Assembly: GCF_009811415.1 (NCBI RefSeq)
Contig: NZ_BLIG01000010.1
Location: forward strand, 1 to 64,000
Source of the DNA: Alteromonas sp. KUL106
GTDB lineage: Bacteria > Pseudomonadota > Gammaproteobacteria > Enterobacterales > Alteromonadaceae
Direction of reading: 5' to 3'
Length of the DNA: 64,000 nucleotides
In this document: one piece after another, positions 33,623-42,592 of the stretch
How the letters are laid out: each line of letters starts with the position of its first letter
Numbering within the stretch: position 1 is the first letter of the stretch
Made by a program: the position numbers and the translations under genes
Notes under the pieces: model-generated
Databases searched by the model: none
Told to the model about the DNA's origin: nothing
Seen by the model: the letters and a program-made list of their open reading frames with translations, nothing else

Positions 33623-33635
33623 AATTGCCTGCCTT

Positions 33636-34538
33636 TTAGCCCATCATTTTTTCGATTGGCATTACAAGAATAGAGCTACAACCAAGGGCTTTAAGCTTTT
33701 CCATGGTTTCCCAGAATAAGGTTTCTGTTGAAACAACGTGGATAGCCACTTGCTCGTCGTTTCCAGCAAGGGGCAGAACCGTTGGGTTTTCTGCACCTGG
33801 TAGTAGGCTTTTCACCTGCTCTAAATACGCCTTTGGTGCATGTAGCATGATGTACTTGCTTTCTTTTGCTAGTAACACGCCATCAACACGCGGCATAAGG
33901 CGGTTAACCAGTGTTTCTTTTTCGTCGCTAAGTTCGCCGTCAGCGCGCTTGATAAGAACGGCTTTACTGCGGAAGATAACATCTTTTTCTACGAGACCAT
34001 TTGCTTCAAGGGTTGCGCCTGTAGATACCAAGTCACAAATCGCGTCAGCCACACCGGCACGAGGAGCCACCTCCACTGAACCTTGTAACATAACGGCTTT
34101 AGCATTAATGCCTTGGTCTTTGAAATAACGCTCCAGAAGGTAAGGATAGGTGGTGGCGACTTTTTTGCCTTCTAGAGACTGAATGCCGTCGTAGTCCATC
34201 TCATTCGGTACGGCGATTGATAAGCGGCAACCGCCGTAGTCTAGGCGACGCAGTACTTCATATTCAAACGGCTTACCTGCAGCTTTGCGTTCAAGCATTT
34301 TTTCTTCGAGTTCGTTTTCGCCAATGAAGCCAAGATCAACAACCCCATCCATGACAAGACCTGGAATATCGTCGTCGCGTACGCGTAACAAATCGATAGG
34401 CTGATTCGTTGAATGTGCAATCAGCAAGCGATCACGAATGTTTAATTTTATGCCTATCGCCTTTAGTAGGGCGATGCTGTCATCGCTCAAACGACCTGAT
34501 TTCTGTACGGCAATTCGAAGTCTTTTGCTGTTACTCAT
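33636..34538 (-). CDS. hisG: ATP phosphoribosyltransferase, long form
   Basis: A 300-residue HisG(L) enzyme that commits PRPP and ATP to histidine synthesis. The catalytic part includes [10 protein letters not shown] and the PRPP-loop region [17 protein letters not shown]. The C-terminal regulatory domain of about 75 residues ([27 protein letters not shown]) is present, so histidine feedback inhibition is expected. First structural gene of the operon; no HisZ needed. Confidence 0.97.
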   Translation of the reverse strand: MSNSKRLRIAVQKSGRLSDDSIALLKAIGIKLNIRDRLLIAHSTNQPIDLLRVRDDDIPGLVMDGVVDLGFIGENELEEKMLERKAAGKPFEYEVLRRLDYGGCRLSIAVPNEMDYDGIQSLEGKKVATTYPYLLERYFKDQGINAKAVMLQGSVEVAPRAGVADAICDLVSTGATLEANGLVEKDVIFRSKAVLIKRADGELSDEKETLVNRLMPRVDGVLLAKESKYIMLHAPKAYLEQVKSLLPGAENPTVLPLAGNDEQVAIHVVSTETLFWETMEKLKALGCSSILVMPIEKMMG

Positions 34539-34588
34539 TGAAACGTTCCTTACACGTTGTGTCTTAACTTTTGATTGCGCCTAAAACG

Positions 34589-34618
34589 AAAAACCCCCGG
34601 AAGTTTCCTTCCGAGGGT
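34589..34618 (-). terminator. his attenuator terminator
   Basis: Read on the minus strand, ACCC.CGGAAG and CTTCCGGGGG arms close on a 4-base loop and end in five U residues, about 50 bases before the hisG start. A second possible hairpin (34643-34650 with 34660-34667, CTGGAAGG/CCTTCCAG) lies between it and the leader peptide. The shared GGAAGG/CCTTCC segments allow mutually exclusive pairing. Confidence 0.88.
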
Positions 34619-34682
34619 CGAGAATTTTTTCTATCTGCGCCACTGGAAGGAAATATAGACCTTCCAGCACGAACCTGAAAGG

Positions 34683-34727
34683 TTATGCTTTGTGGTGATG
34701 GTGATGTTTCGCCGCGCAGTTTATCAT
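34683..34727 (-). CDS. hisL: his operon leader peptide
   Basis: A 14-codon ORF, M-I-N-C-A-A-K-H-H-H-H-H-K-A, too short for ordinary ORF calling. Five consecutive His codons let the ribosome stall when charged tRNA-His is scarce, favouring the antiterminator so that hisG onward is transcribed. It lies upstream of the hairpins at 34660 and 34618, exactly as in enteric his attenuators. Confidence 0.92.
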   Translation of the reverse strand: MINCAAKHHHHHKA

Positions 34728-34937
34728 TTTGATGAATTTAATTCCTAATTTCGAACGGCCCAAACATTAGCGGTTTGACGTGTGATTTGCAAGGCAAAAG
34801 TGAACTCTTTTCTTATATTAACTCTAATTTAATATGTATATTATAAAACTATTCGTTATGAATACGCTGTGGACTTTAATTTTAGGCATTTCGGTGCCGA
34901 TAAATTATCAATGTACGTGCAAGCTCGAGGAGGGCGT

Positions 34938-35177
34938 ATGAGCAACGATTTACTGTTTCCTATTTTACCTCGCAACACAACGGTGCCTGTTGAGGCAGAT
35001 GATCGTGTGAAAAAAGTGCAAAAGACAAAAAAGTTGGAGCATGTAAGAGAAGACGATCATGGACAGCTTCAAGACGTCAAGCGCACTGAGATTGTTGAGG
35101 CTACCGCCGAAAAGGGGAAAGATAATGAGCGCGACAACAAGCGCGGTGGGCTTAAGCATATTGATATTGACGTTTAG
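34938..35177 (+). CDS. hypothetical highly charged protein, 79 residues
   Basis: ATG 34938 follows AGGAGGG (34928-34934) and is preferred to the upstream start at 34869. The product is very rich in Lys, Arg, Asp and Glu, with no membrane segment, and probably largely disordered. It ends 15 bases before the convergent parA stop. I do not recognise it. Confidence 0.6.
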   Translation: MSNDLLFPILPRNTTVPVEADDRVKKVQKTKKLEHVREDDHGQLQDVKRTEIVEATAEKGKDNERDNKRGGLKHIDIDV

Positions 35178-35192
35178 CACATCATGGTGGCG

Positions 35193-35966
35193 TTAAGCTT
35201 TGTATGTATTGAGCGCTTCGAACAAGGCCGCGAACTGTCCCGTCACTTTATGCTTAGGTGAGTAGAAAGGCAGCGGCATGCGTTTAGAATGAGATTCCTT
35301 CACCTTTACTGTGGCACTGACATAGCTGTCTAATACCGGCAAATCTTGCTGTTTAAGTTTGTCTACCAATTCTCTAGGTAGTTTTGCCTGACTATTAAAT
35401 TGATTAATCACAATACCAAACAAACGTAGTTGTGGGTTGTGGTCCTCCTTAAGTTCCATCGCGTTGTCGAGCAACCTTATAATAGCCTGAGCTGAGAAAT
35501 CATCGCAATCAAAGGGCACGCAGAAGCCATCAGCTGCAATTAGGGCGGCCTTTGAATAAAAATTGAAGTTGGGCGGTGTGTCGATAAAAATGTAATCGAA
35601 TTCGCCTTTTAACTCCCTTAATGCATCTTTAAGTTTGAAGATTTTGTATCGTGATTCAAGTTCCCGCTCAACGTCAGCCAATGCCGGTGAGGAAGGCATA
35701 ACGAAAAGGTTCTCAAACGGAGTAGGGTGAACAAACTCAGCGGGCTTTTTTGCTGTTCTAAATATCCCCACCACCTGTTTGAACATATCGGCCACGGTAA
35801 GGCTTTTTTCGTTAGCGTCAAACCCCACGTAATGCGTGCTGTTTCCTTGGACGTCTAAGTCTACCAATAACGTTTTGAAGCCCAGTTTGGCGCTTTGTGC
35901 AGCTAAATTGGTGCTAATCGTTGATTTACCTACGCCACCTTTTTGATTGAACACCACGGTTATCAT
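35193..35966 (-). CDS. ParA-family ATPase (orphan)
   Basis: A 257-residue MinD/ParA-type P-loop ATPase. The deviant Walker A KGGVGKST lies at 9-16; FIDTPPNFN is Walker B, and GIVINQFN is also typical. ParA proteins position DNA or protein cargos. No ParB, parS-like site or replication gene is near, and the chromosomal parAB normally lies with gidA/gidB, so this is a solitary member that may position another cargo. Target unknown. Confidence 0.9.
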   Translation of the reverse strand: MITVVFNQKGGVGKSTISTNLAAQSAKLGFKTLLVDLDVQGNSTHYVGFDANEKSLTVADMFKQVVGIFRTAKKPAEFVHPTPFENLFVMPSSPALADVERELESRYKIFKLKDALRELKGEFDYIFIDTPPNFNFYSKAALIAADGFCVPFDCDDFSAQAIIRLLDNAMELKEDHNPQLRLFGIVINQFNSQAKLPRELVDKLKQQDLPVLDSYVSATVKVKESHSKRMPLPFYSPKHKVTGQFAALFEALNTYKA

Positions 35967-36223
35967 AATAAATCCCTGTGTAAGTTGTGTTTAAAATATG
36001 CCCAATTAAAAGTGCCTATGCAAAATTTTTGTTTATGGTTCAAAGCAAATAAAATGAAGTGACACAAGAGATAGTATAAAAAATAGCGTCGCATAGCGTC
36101 TTGAAATGGATGAAGATTGGGGAATTGTCTGTTCAATAATATGCTAGCGCGATAAGTATCAAGGCAAGAAGGAGAGGGCATTAAATGATGGTCTCACTCT
36201 TCTTGCCTGGCCGTTACCGGATG

Positions 36224-37213
36224 CTATTGATGATAAACGCTATGTCGATTAAACCTTCTTGCACTTAGTATACCCATTGCGAACAAAAAAATCGCAAACG
36301 TAGACGGTGCGCTTACCTCGGTTGAGGCGGTGGTTGATGCAAATGAACTTGCTAAAATGATGTCGCCATTAACAGTAGGGTTGTTGGTCAAATCGAGCAC
36401 CGGTCCAGTTAATAGTCCGCCTACGGGGAAAAGCGCATCGTAAAATGCATTTAGAGAGAAATTATCAAAGGAAATTCTCACTGCGTTGCGAGTCTCTGTA
36501 CATAACGTGTCTGAGCAAGACTTCGCGACTTCATTGACGAATATACCCAAACCAAAGTCGGCAATATTCAACCCAGCAAATAACGACTGATTTTCAAGCG
36601 CCGTCGCCGTTACGCTTTTTCCCAAAAGGTTCACTTCAACATTCACGATATCTGACGTGCCTGCTGTTGATAGGCTTACATTTGAATTGGGCGTGGCGTT
36701 GCCGTTAATCTGGGAGACTGTGGAAAGTACATCCGCACTGAGTGTCAAGAAGCCGCTTATTCCTAGCAAATCGGAAAACAAGTCGAGATGAAGATCGTTT
36801 ATGGTTCCGCGACCTGATGTGAAAAAGCTTGTGGGAACAAAGCTTGTCAAAGACGACTGAGATTCTCCCTCGATAATGGCTGTAGATAGCGCGCTTTCAA
36901 ACTCAGTCACATCAATAGCGCTTCCCAGTGAGCCCGTTGCGTCTGCACTAGCACCAATGATCGTTTTAATGTGTGAATAATCTTCCGGTGCACTCCCGCT
37001 GGTGTGGCCCAAGTTCACAGAAGCGTTAGTAATTGCACCAACAATGTTAGCCACATTGCTTGTAATGGATAGGTCGACATGGACAGCGTTACCATAGCTG
37101 CTACTAATGATTGCTGCGTTTGAAGAAAAGCAAACTGTCGCCGAGGCAAACAATGTTCCGGTCAATAAGGTTCTTGCTATTGCTCTAATTACGTTATTTT
37201 TTTGTAGTTGCAT
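36224..37213 (-). CDS. exported PEP-CTERM-like protein
   Basis: A 329-residue protein with a Sec signal peptide (about 1-34) and a C-terminus of the PEP-CTERM pattern: a Pro-Ser-Thr-containing motif (VSAPST), a short hydrophobic helix (FAIFLFAMGIL) and a basic cluster (SARRFNR). This tail is recognised by exosortase. The middle is Ser/Thr/Asn/Ala-rich with beta-strand character. The motif has Ala where most have Glu, so processing is likely but not certain. No exosortase gene is in the window. Confidence 0.75.
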   Translation of the reverse strand: MQLQKNNVIRAIARTLLTGTLFASATVCFSSNAAIISSSYGNAVHVDLSITSNVANIVGAITNASVNLGHTSGSAPEDYSHIKTIIGASADATGSLGSAIDVTEFESALSTAIIEGESQSSLTSFVPTSFFTSGRGTINDLHLDLFSDLLGISGFLTLSADVLSTVSQINGNATPNSNVSLSTAGTSDIVNVEVNLLGKSVTATALENQSLFAGLNIADFGLGIFVNEVAKSCSDTLCTETRNAVRISFDNFSLNAFYDALFPVGGLLTGPVLDLTNNPTVNGDIILASSFASTTASTEVSAPSTFAIFLFAMGILSARRFNRHSVYHQ

Positions 37214-37534
37214 AATGAAACCCTCGTTTACAGCTCAGCAGGTTGCTAAGCAATACTCTTGCGACTAAAGGGTAGACTCAAGTGTATGAAACGGTTATGA
37301 GGGTTTCCCCCTAACATAGGAATAAAAGTGGAGAGGGGGGAGTTTTTCTTTGCGTGTGTTTATTTCTGGTATTCAAAATTTCCGGTATCGAAAGTCTGCA
37401 TTTAAATGGCCTGGTGACAACTATCAGTAATGCGCAGATGCACAGATTTTGAGGAGGAGCTTTTTGAGTATAAAAAAGCTCCTCGTTTGACTATTTTCTC
37501 ATTACTAAAAATTCAGGGCGAAAAACTAACCGTA
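37214..37534. other. spacer with a long AT-cored hairpin
   Basis: Contains the inverted repeat GAGGAGCTTTTT / AAAAAGCTCCTC (37454-37484), a probable transcription end for the SYLF gene on the minus strand. No other feature is seen. Confidence 0.5.
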
Positions 37535-38107
37535 TTAGTTAAGTTCTTTGTCCACCCAAAATTTAGTTCCTTTAACCGTAGCTTGCAGTGTAAGGCCGCT
37601 TTCCGTCATAGTGTAAACCGTAACGTTGCCAAGATAACCTTCTCCTTCTGCTGATGCGCCTTTGTTACCTGCTTTCGCAGCCACGTCCGCGTTGCCACCA
37701 ACGGTCCAGCCGTTCTCTATAAAGTAACTCATCGCTTTTTGTGTGTGGAAGACCATAACAATGCGGTAATCCTTAGCCCCTAACCCAAGGCCAACGCCAC
37801 CTTCTGCCATATTCATGTATGTTTTCGCGCCAGTTACATTGTTATTTACCACACCGTAGCCGGTGCCAGCAGCAACGAAGAATAAATTGATGTTGGCATT
37901 AGTAAATACTGCATAACCTGCCGCATCCCGTATTTGAGAGCGAGTATCGGGCTTCTCGCCATAAAGACGTGTAAGGGCATTTTCCTGCATATCTAAAATC
38001 CCTTGTCGCTTTTGAGCAACAGTTCCATTGCCCATAGAAGCGCATGCGGTTAATGCCAATATGGAACTTAAAAACAAAGACCTAATAGCTAACTTACTCA
38101 TTTTCAT
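37535..38107 (-). CDS. SYLF-domain (YSC84-like) lipoprotein
   Basis: A 190-residue lipoprotein with lipobox LTAC at about residue 22. The SYLF/YSC84 domain includes DAAGYAVF, GGVGLGLGAKDYRIVMVF and a final VKGTKFW strand. The family binds lipids in eukaryotes; its bacterial role is not established. Two ATG codons (38107, 38101) are possible starts. Confidence 0.88.
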   Translation of the reverse strand: MKMSKLAIRSLFLSSILALTACASMGNGTVAQKRQGILDMQENALTRLYGEKPDTRSQIRDAAGYAVFTNANINLFFVAAGTGYGVVNNNVTGAKTYMNMAEGGVGLGLGAKDYRIVMVFHTQKAMSYFIENGWTVGGNADVAAKAGNKGASAEGEGYLGNVTVYTMTESGLTLQATVKGTKFWVDKELN

Positions 38108-38296
38108 GCAATTCTCCTAAGCATGCAGGTGTTCGGTGTGTTACAAAAGAAGACAAATCCCTTCATTTATAAGTCATCGAAACACTGTTTTCATTTACGT
38201 CACAAAGCTTGTACGCAAGAAGTGTGCAAAGTAGTGCAATGACAGTTAACTATTGCGCTCGAATCGCTGCTCACTGTTTTTATGTGCCTCTGCGTT

Positions 38297-38542
38297 TTAC
38301 CATTCAATCTCGAGTTCAAGCGCGCCGGGATCGTCCGTTTGGCCAACCATCTCTTCATATGGCGTGCTCTGGCGAAGCCACACTTGCTCGAAAGATTGGG
38401 AATCGAAATGCTCTCTTATTTCATTAAGGCAGTGGAACGTCTTGGGTTGCAATTTTTTGTCACGAACCAAAGTACGCGTCGCTCCCATGCCGGTGGACGC
38501 GAGATAGTTACCACCTTCTAGAGACTCAATGTATAAATTCAT
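38297..38542 (-). CDS. DUF6482-like small protein
   Basis: An 81-residue soluble protein. GAGGA upstream of ATG supports the start. MNLYIESLEGGNYLA and the acidic C-terminus ending LELEIEW resemble the DUF6482 family of marine gammaproteobacteria, function unknown. Several plus-strand ORFs over the same bases are shadows. Confidence 0.7.
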   Translation of the reverse strand: MNLYIESLEGGNYLASTGMGATRTLVRDKKLQPKTFHCLNEIREHFDSQSFEQVWLRQSTPYEEMVGQTDDPGALELEIEW

Positions 38543-38718
38543 AATATAGTCCTCATTAGGTCGCAGCTAACGTTGGCTGCGGCTTATACTTTTTTAGTAG
38601 AAAACAGTCACAATGATCATTAATTTTGTGTCATGAAGCTGCAAACTTCCTTCAGTACATAAAGTGGAAAAAGTAACACGGACGTTAAATTGAACTGTGT
38701 AAATGGTGTCGTAGCGCT

Positions 38719-39201
38719 TCACCACCATTTGTTTGTGCACACCATCACACCGGCCTGTTTTAAGTTATCTTGTACGCGTTTTTTGTCTTCTGAATTAAGA
38801 AAAGCACCCACCTCAAACTGTTGCAGCGGCGTTTGCAAAATTAAACGTGATACGCGCTTTAGGCTTAAATCTTTTTGGTAAAATAACGAGGTTTCTGGTC
38901 GAGGAAAGCACAAATTAGCGCCGTTCGAGGAGGATACATAAATGGCCTGAGCAGAGATTAAAACCGTTTCCCATCGATAAGTTGCTTTAGAGACTAAGTA
39001 CATAACAAGCGCAAGCAAGCCAACTTCTATCCCTGCAAAGGGTAATATGACCCAGGCGCCTACAAAGGCCCAAGCGATGGCGATGGTACTGATAAAAAGC
39101 GCGAAAGCAGCAATTAGGTATTTAGTTTGTTGCCATGTCGCAGAACGGTTAGGTGTAAGATGTAGTTGCACCCGCTGCTCAAAAGTAGATACTTCAACCA
39201 T
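38719..39201 (-). CDS. DUF2244 membrane protein
   Basis: A 160-residue protein with two adjacent transmembrane helices (about 28-70), preceded by LTPNRSATW and followed by a soluble domain of about 90 residues. This is the DUF2244 layout, function unknown. In many proteobacteria DUF2244 sits beside cytochrome oxidase genes; not here. Confidence 0.85.
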   Translation of the reverse strand: MVEVSTFEQRVQLHLTPNRSATWQQTKYLIAAFALFISTIAIAWAFVGAWVILPFAGIEVGLLALVMYLVSKATYRWETVLISAQAIYVSSSNGANLCFPRPETSLFYQKDLSLKRVSRLILQTPLQQFEVGAFLNSEDKKRVQDNLKQAGVMVCTNKWW

Positions 39202-39352
39202 ATTTTACAAATGCTGTATACGATAATTGTGTAAGTTAAAGCTTATACGTAACGCGCTACCAATAGTTTGAAAAATGTACAAGCACAAATGGCTAACGCG
39301 CTTTATACAATTATTCTCTTAACATTATCGTATTTTTGTCTTAAGGACGTGT

Positions 39353-40261
39353 GTGATCACTTTTATAAAACGCCATGTTGGCAAATCAATACTGGCTTTA
39401 CTTCTTGTAGTATGGTGCAGCATTTTGCTAGCGCAACCAGCTCCAGTGGAACTCATAAAGCAATTTGGGCTTTTTAGTGGACTCGGTGTGATAGGTGCTA
39501 TCTTTGCAAATGCCACTGGTGCGGGAGGCGGTGTGGTATTTGTTCCGTTTTTTAATTTTTTATCATTTTCCCCACAAAGCGTTGTAGCCACAAGCTTTGC
39601 TATTCAATGCTGCGGGATGACTGCGGGGGCATTGACGTGGGCAACGTACTATAAAAAACAGCATAGTCACGACCATTACTGGAAAGCATTGCCAAGCGCC
39701 CTGTTGCTTACTGTTCCATCGTCGATATGCGGTATAGGTTTTGCCCAATACTCCTCGCAAAGCAAGCTTTTGCTTGACTATTTATGGGGTGGGGCAAATA
39801 ACCTTCATATTGCATTTGGCAGCTTTTCAATTTTATTAGCAATCGCGATTTTTGCCTCTATTCCTCTTATGAAGCGCACTCATTTCGAAAAGGACTTGCA
39901 CACAAAAGATTTGGTGTTCTTGCCTTTTATTGGCTTTTTGGGCGGGATTATTACCGCATGGCTGTCGGTAGGCGTCGGCGAGCTCGTCGCCGTTTACCTC
40001 ATTATTCGCGGGTTTAATGTCACCATGTCTATCGCTATAGCGGTAATTTTATCAGCATTTACCGTATGGTCAGCCCTTCCTTTCCACGCTCTACTTAGCG
40101 AGTCAGTGGTGTGGCAAGTTGTTCTGTTTGCAGGCGCTGGGGCAATCATCGGAGGAATGATTGCAAAATATGTGGTTTTGGCATTTTCTGTTCAGCGACT
40201 AAAACTTTTTTTCGGCATGTGGGTACTAATTTTAGGTATCACCAGTTTACCGATACTCTAA
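39353..40261 (+). CDS. TauE/SafE-family membrane permease
   Basis: A 302-residue multi-span protein (about eight hydrophobic segments) with the two duplicated family motifs: ATGAGGGVVFVPFFNF near 52-70 and GIITAWLSVGVGELVAVYL near 200-220. The family exports sulfite or other organosulfur anions. GTG 39353 follows TAAGGA. Substrate unknown. Confidence 0.88.
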   Translation: MITFIKRHVGKSILALLLVVWCSILLAQPAPVELIKQFGLFSGLGVIGAIFANATGAGGGVVFVPFFNFLSFSPQSVVATSFAIQCCGMTAGALTWATYYKKQHSHDHYWKALPSALLLTVPSSICGIGFAQYSSQSKLLLDYLWGGANNLHIAFGSFSILLAIAIFASIPLMKRTHFEKDLHTKDLVFLPFIGFLGGIITAWLSVGVGELVAVYLIIRGFNVTMSIAIAVILSAFTVWSALPFHALLSESVVWQVVLFAGAGAIIGGMIAKYVVLAFSVQRLKLFFGMWVLILGITSLPIL

Positions 40262-40360
40262 ACAATGGTTACTGCCGTTAATTGTATTACCTAGGGCTGT
40301 TCAATTCGCGCACGTAATCTATCGACCTCGTATATTCCCTAATACACAAGGAAAGATAAT

Positions 40361-41665
40361 ATGGATATCAATCCTGTTCCTCAGAAACGCTATAACGTAA
40401 TCCAGCCGAATTGGTCATCTCATGCTGTCATCTATCAGGTCAACACCCGACAGTTTTCAGAAGAAGGTAATTTTGAAGGAGTGAGAAAAGGACTAGCGCA
40501 TATCAAATCGTTGGGAGCGGATATTGTTTGGCTAATGCCTATACATCCCATCGGTGAAAAGAACAGGAAAGGCGAGCTTGGAAGCCCCTATGCCGTTAAA
40601 GATTACCTGGCCATTAATCCAGAATTTGGTAGTGCAGAAGATTTCAAAGCGCTGGTGGAAGAGGCGCATCGGCTGTCACTCAAAGTGATCATTGACTGGG
40701 TGCCAAACCACAGCGCATGGGATAACCCGTTAGTCGAACAACACCCCGAGTGGTACGCGAAAGATTACAAAGGGGATTTTCGTCCGTCCCCGTGGTGGGA
40801 TTGGAGCGATATTATCGAATTTGATTATGAACAAATTGAACTTCGCAATTACATGATCAATGCATTGTGTTACTGGGTTGAAAAGTTCGATATAGACGGG
40901 TTTCGCTGCGACGTAGCAGGCTATGTGCCTAACGATTTTTGGCAGCAGGCCGTAGAGACGCTAAATACAATCAGACCGGTTTTCATGTTAGCGGAATGGG
41001 AGAATAGAGACCTTCACGAAAATGCGTTCAATATGACGTATGCATGGAGCTGGAACGAAACGCTCCATGAACTGGCACATGGAAGGTGTTCGCTGGATAG
41101 ACTACGTAAATATTATTCGTGGAACGAGCGCAGCTGGCCTCATTCCGCCTACAGAATGACTTTCGTGAGTAATCACGACAAAAATGCCTGGGATGGCACC
41201 CAGCGCGAGCAATTTGGTAATGCACTTGAAGCCTGCATTGCGTTGTCAGTGATTGGTGAGGGCATGCCCCTCATTCACAACGGGCAAGAAGCGGGGGAAA
41301 CGAAGCGTTTAGCGTTCTTTGAACGCGACCCGATACAGTGGCAAGACCATCAAATAGGCACCTTGTACCGAAGGTTAATTGCCCTTAAAAAATCCAAAGG
41401 TGTGTTAGGAAATGGTGAGTATGGGGCAAGAATGATTCAGGTGCCTAACTCAAAAATGGGCCATGTGTTTAGCTTCGTACGCTGTAGTGAACAGGAAAAA
41501 GTGTTCGTTGTGATTAACTTTTCGAGTGAGCAGGTTGATGTAAGGTTTGAAGAGCCTTTGTTTGAAGGAGACTATACGCACTGGGAGCGCAACGAGAGGC
41601 GGGCTTTCAAATCGGATTCCGTATGTCAACTTGCGCCTTGGCAGTTCGAGATATGGATAGCTTGA
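40361..41665 (+). CDS. GH13 alpha-amylase-family glycosidase
   Basis: A 434-residue glycoside hydrolase without signal peptide, thus cytoplasmic. The four GH13 regions are present: DWVPNHSAWD, GFRCDVAG with nucleophile D184, LAEWEN with acid/base E212, and VSNHDKN with D273. A C-terminal beta-domain completes it. It likely acts on short alpha-glucans or related oligosaccharides. It stands alone, with no sugar transporter or regulator nearby. AAGGAAAG precedes the ATG. Confidence 0.92.
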   Translation: MDINPVPQKRYNVIQPNWSSHAVIYQVNTRQFSEEGNFEGVRKGLAHIKSLGADIVWLMPIHPIGEKNRKGELGSPYAVKDYLAINPEFGSAEDFKALVEEAHRLSLKVIIDWVPNHSAWDNPLVEQHPEWYAKDYKGDFRPSPWWDWSDIIEFDYEQIELRNYMINALCYWVEKFDIDGFRCDVAGYVPNDFWQQAVETLNTIRPVFMLAEWENRDLHENAFNMTYAWSWNETLHELAHGRCSLDRLRKYYSWNERSWPHSAYRMTFVSNHDKNAWDGTQREQFGNALEACIALSVIGEGMPLIHNGQEAGETKRLAFFERDPIQWQDHQIGTLYRRLIALKKSKGVLGNGEYGARMIQVPNSKMGHVFSFVRCSEQEKVFVVINFSSEQVDVRFEEPLFEGDYTHWERNERRAFKSDSVCQLAPWQFEIWIA

Positions 41666-41706
41666 AGCGCTGATCGTTTGTCGTTGTCTTTTATACTAGT
41701 CCGCAC

Positions 41707-41751
41707 ATTTTAACTCTCGCTGAGTGGGCAATTATCTATGCGGATTCGTAT
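41707..41751 (+). repeat. interspersed 45-bp intergenic repeat, copy B
   Basis: Forty of 45 positions match copy A at 3601-3645. It lies between the GH13 gene and the next small gene. Confidence 0.8.
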
Positions 41752-41813
41752 AACTACAAAAGGTAATTGAATTTTTAAACACGTTTTATTTAATAAAAAG
41801 TGGGGGAAGTACC

Positions 41814-42032
41814 ATGACAGCGAATGACTCAACTGAGAAAACAGAAGACCGCTCTTTGAACAATCATGCTGCGCTCAAGACTTCTATTGCAAACGGCGAT
41901 GTGGAAGAGGTTAAAGCGCGACTGGAAGGGCATTCTTTAGATGAGCTAGAAAAAAGTTATCTAATCGATCTCGCTCGGCTAAGCAACAACAGTGAAATCG
42001 AAAAGTTGATAAAAGCTACACCGGAAAACTAA
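41814..42032 (+). CDS. hypothetical acidic protein, 72 residues
   Basis: A strong ribosome site (GGGGGAAG) precedes ATG 41814. The product is helical and acidic; residues about 18-68 (ALKTSIANGDVEEVKARLEGHSLDELEKSYLIDLARL) have an ankyrin-like helix-turn-helix feel, but too little for a repeat call. Function unknown. Confidence 0.65.
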   Translation: MTANDSTEKTEDRSLNNHAALKTSIANGDVEEVKARLEGHSLDELEKSYLIDLARLSNNSEIEKLIKATPEN

Positions 42033-42149
42033 ACGAACGTCATATGTGAATGTGCCCCTTCCAAAACAAGGAAGAGGGCACAGCTTACACCAACTCGCCT
42101 TTAGCTATTTTGAACGGTTTCGCAAAGGCGTATCTTGGTTAGGATTTTC

Positions 42150-42551
42150 TCACGGTAAACGCTCAAATTCTGTGATTGTTTCTAAGCATTCTTCCCACGC
42201 CGCTTTGCTTGCACAGAAAATATGTGCGGTAGGTTTCATGGGATGTTTTGTATCTAAACACCCCGCAGGTACAGCAAGCATGTTATTTGGTTGAGCGCTC
42301 GGTAGGGCTGAACCACATGTTTTACAGAAACTTTTGTGGTGCCGAGTGTTCTTAAGCACAAAGGTCGTGACTTCATTGACGCCGGATAGCCAAGTTAATG
42401 TCGCCGACTGTGAAAACAGATTGGCAGCAAAGGCTGCGCCAGTATCTTTTTGGCAATGCTTGCAGTGGCATAGGTAAAAGCTGTTGAAATCGCCCTGAAT
42501 TTCAAACGCTACAGCGCCACACAAACATGACCCCTCATGACTATTCATCAA
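42150..42551 (-). CDS. GFA-family (CENP-V fold) protein
   Basis: A 133-residue zinc protein of the glutathione-dependent formaldehyde-activating family. Zinc cysteines appear in CLCG (C9, C11), CHCKHC (C28, C30, C33) and FCKTCG. Most members are not formaldehyde enzymes and their substrate is unknown. Monocistronic. Confidence 0.9.
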   Translation of the reverse strand: MMNSHEGSCLCGAVAFEIQGDFNSFYLCHCKHCQKDTGAAFAANLFSQSATLTWLSGVNEVTTFVLKNTRHHKSFCKTCGSALPSAQPNNMLAVPAGCLDTKHPMKPTAHIFCASKAAWEECLETITEFERLP

Positions 42552-42592
42552 AACTCCCTCTTTTCGAAGTAACTAGCTCGTTAGCTTACAGA

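Noticed and set aside
35193..35966. Plasmid partition locus or replication origin
   Set aside because: No ParB, no parS-like palindromes and no replication gene nearby.
42049..42081. Hairpin GTGCCCCTTCC / GGAAGAGGGCAC as a terminator
   Set aside because: The stem is plausible but no T-tract follows on either strand.
42046..42294. 82-residue plus-strand ORF
   Set aside because: Overlaps the GFA gene in antisense and lacks a ribosome site.
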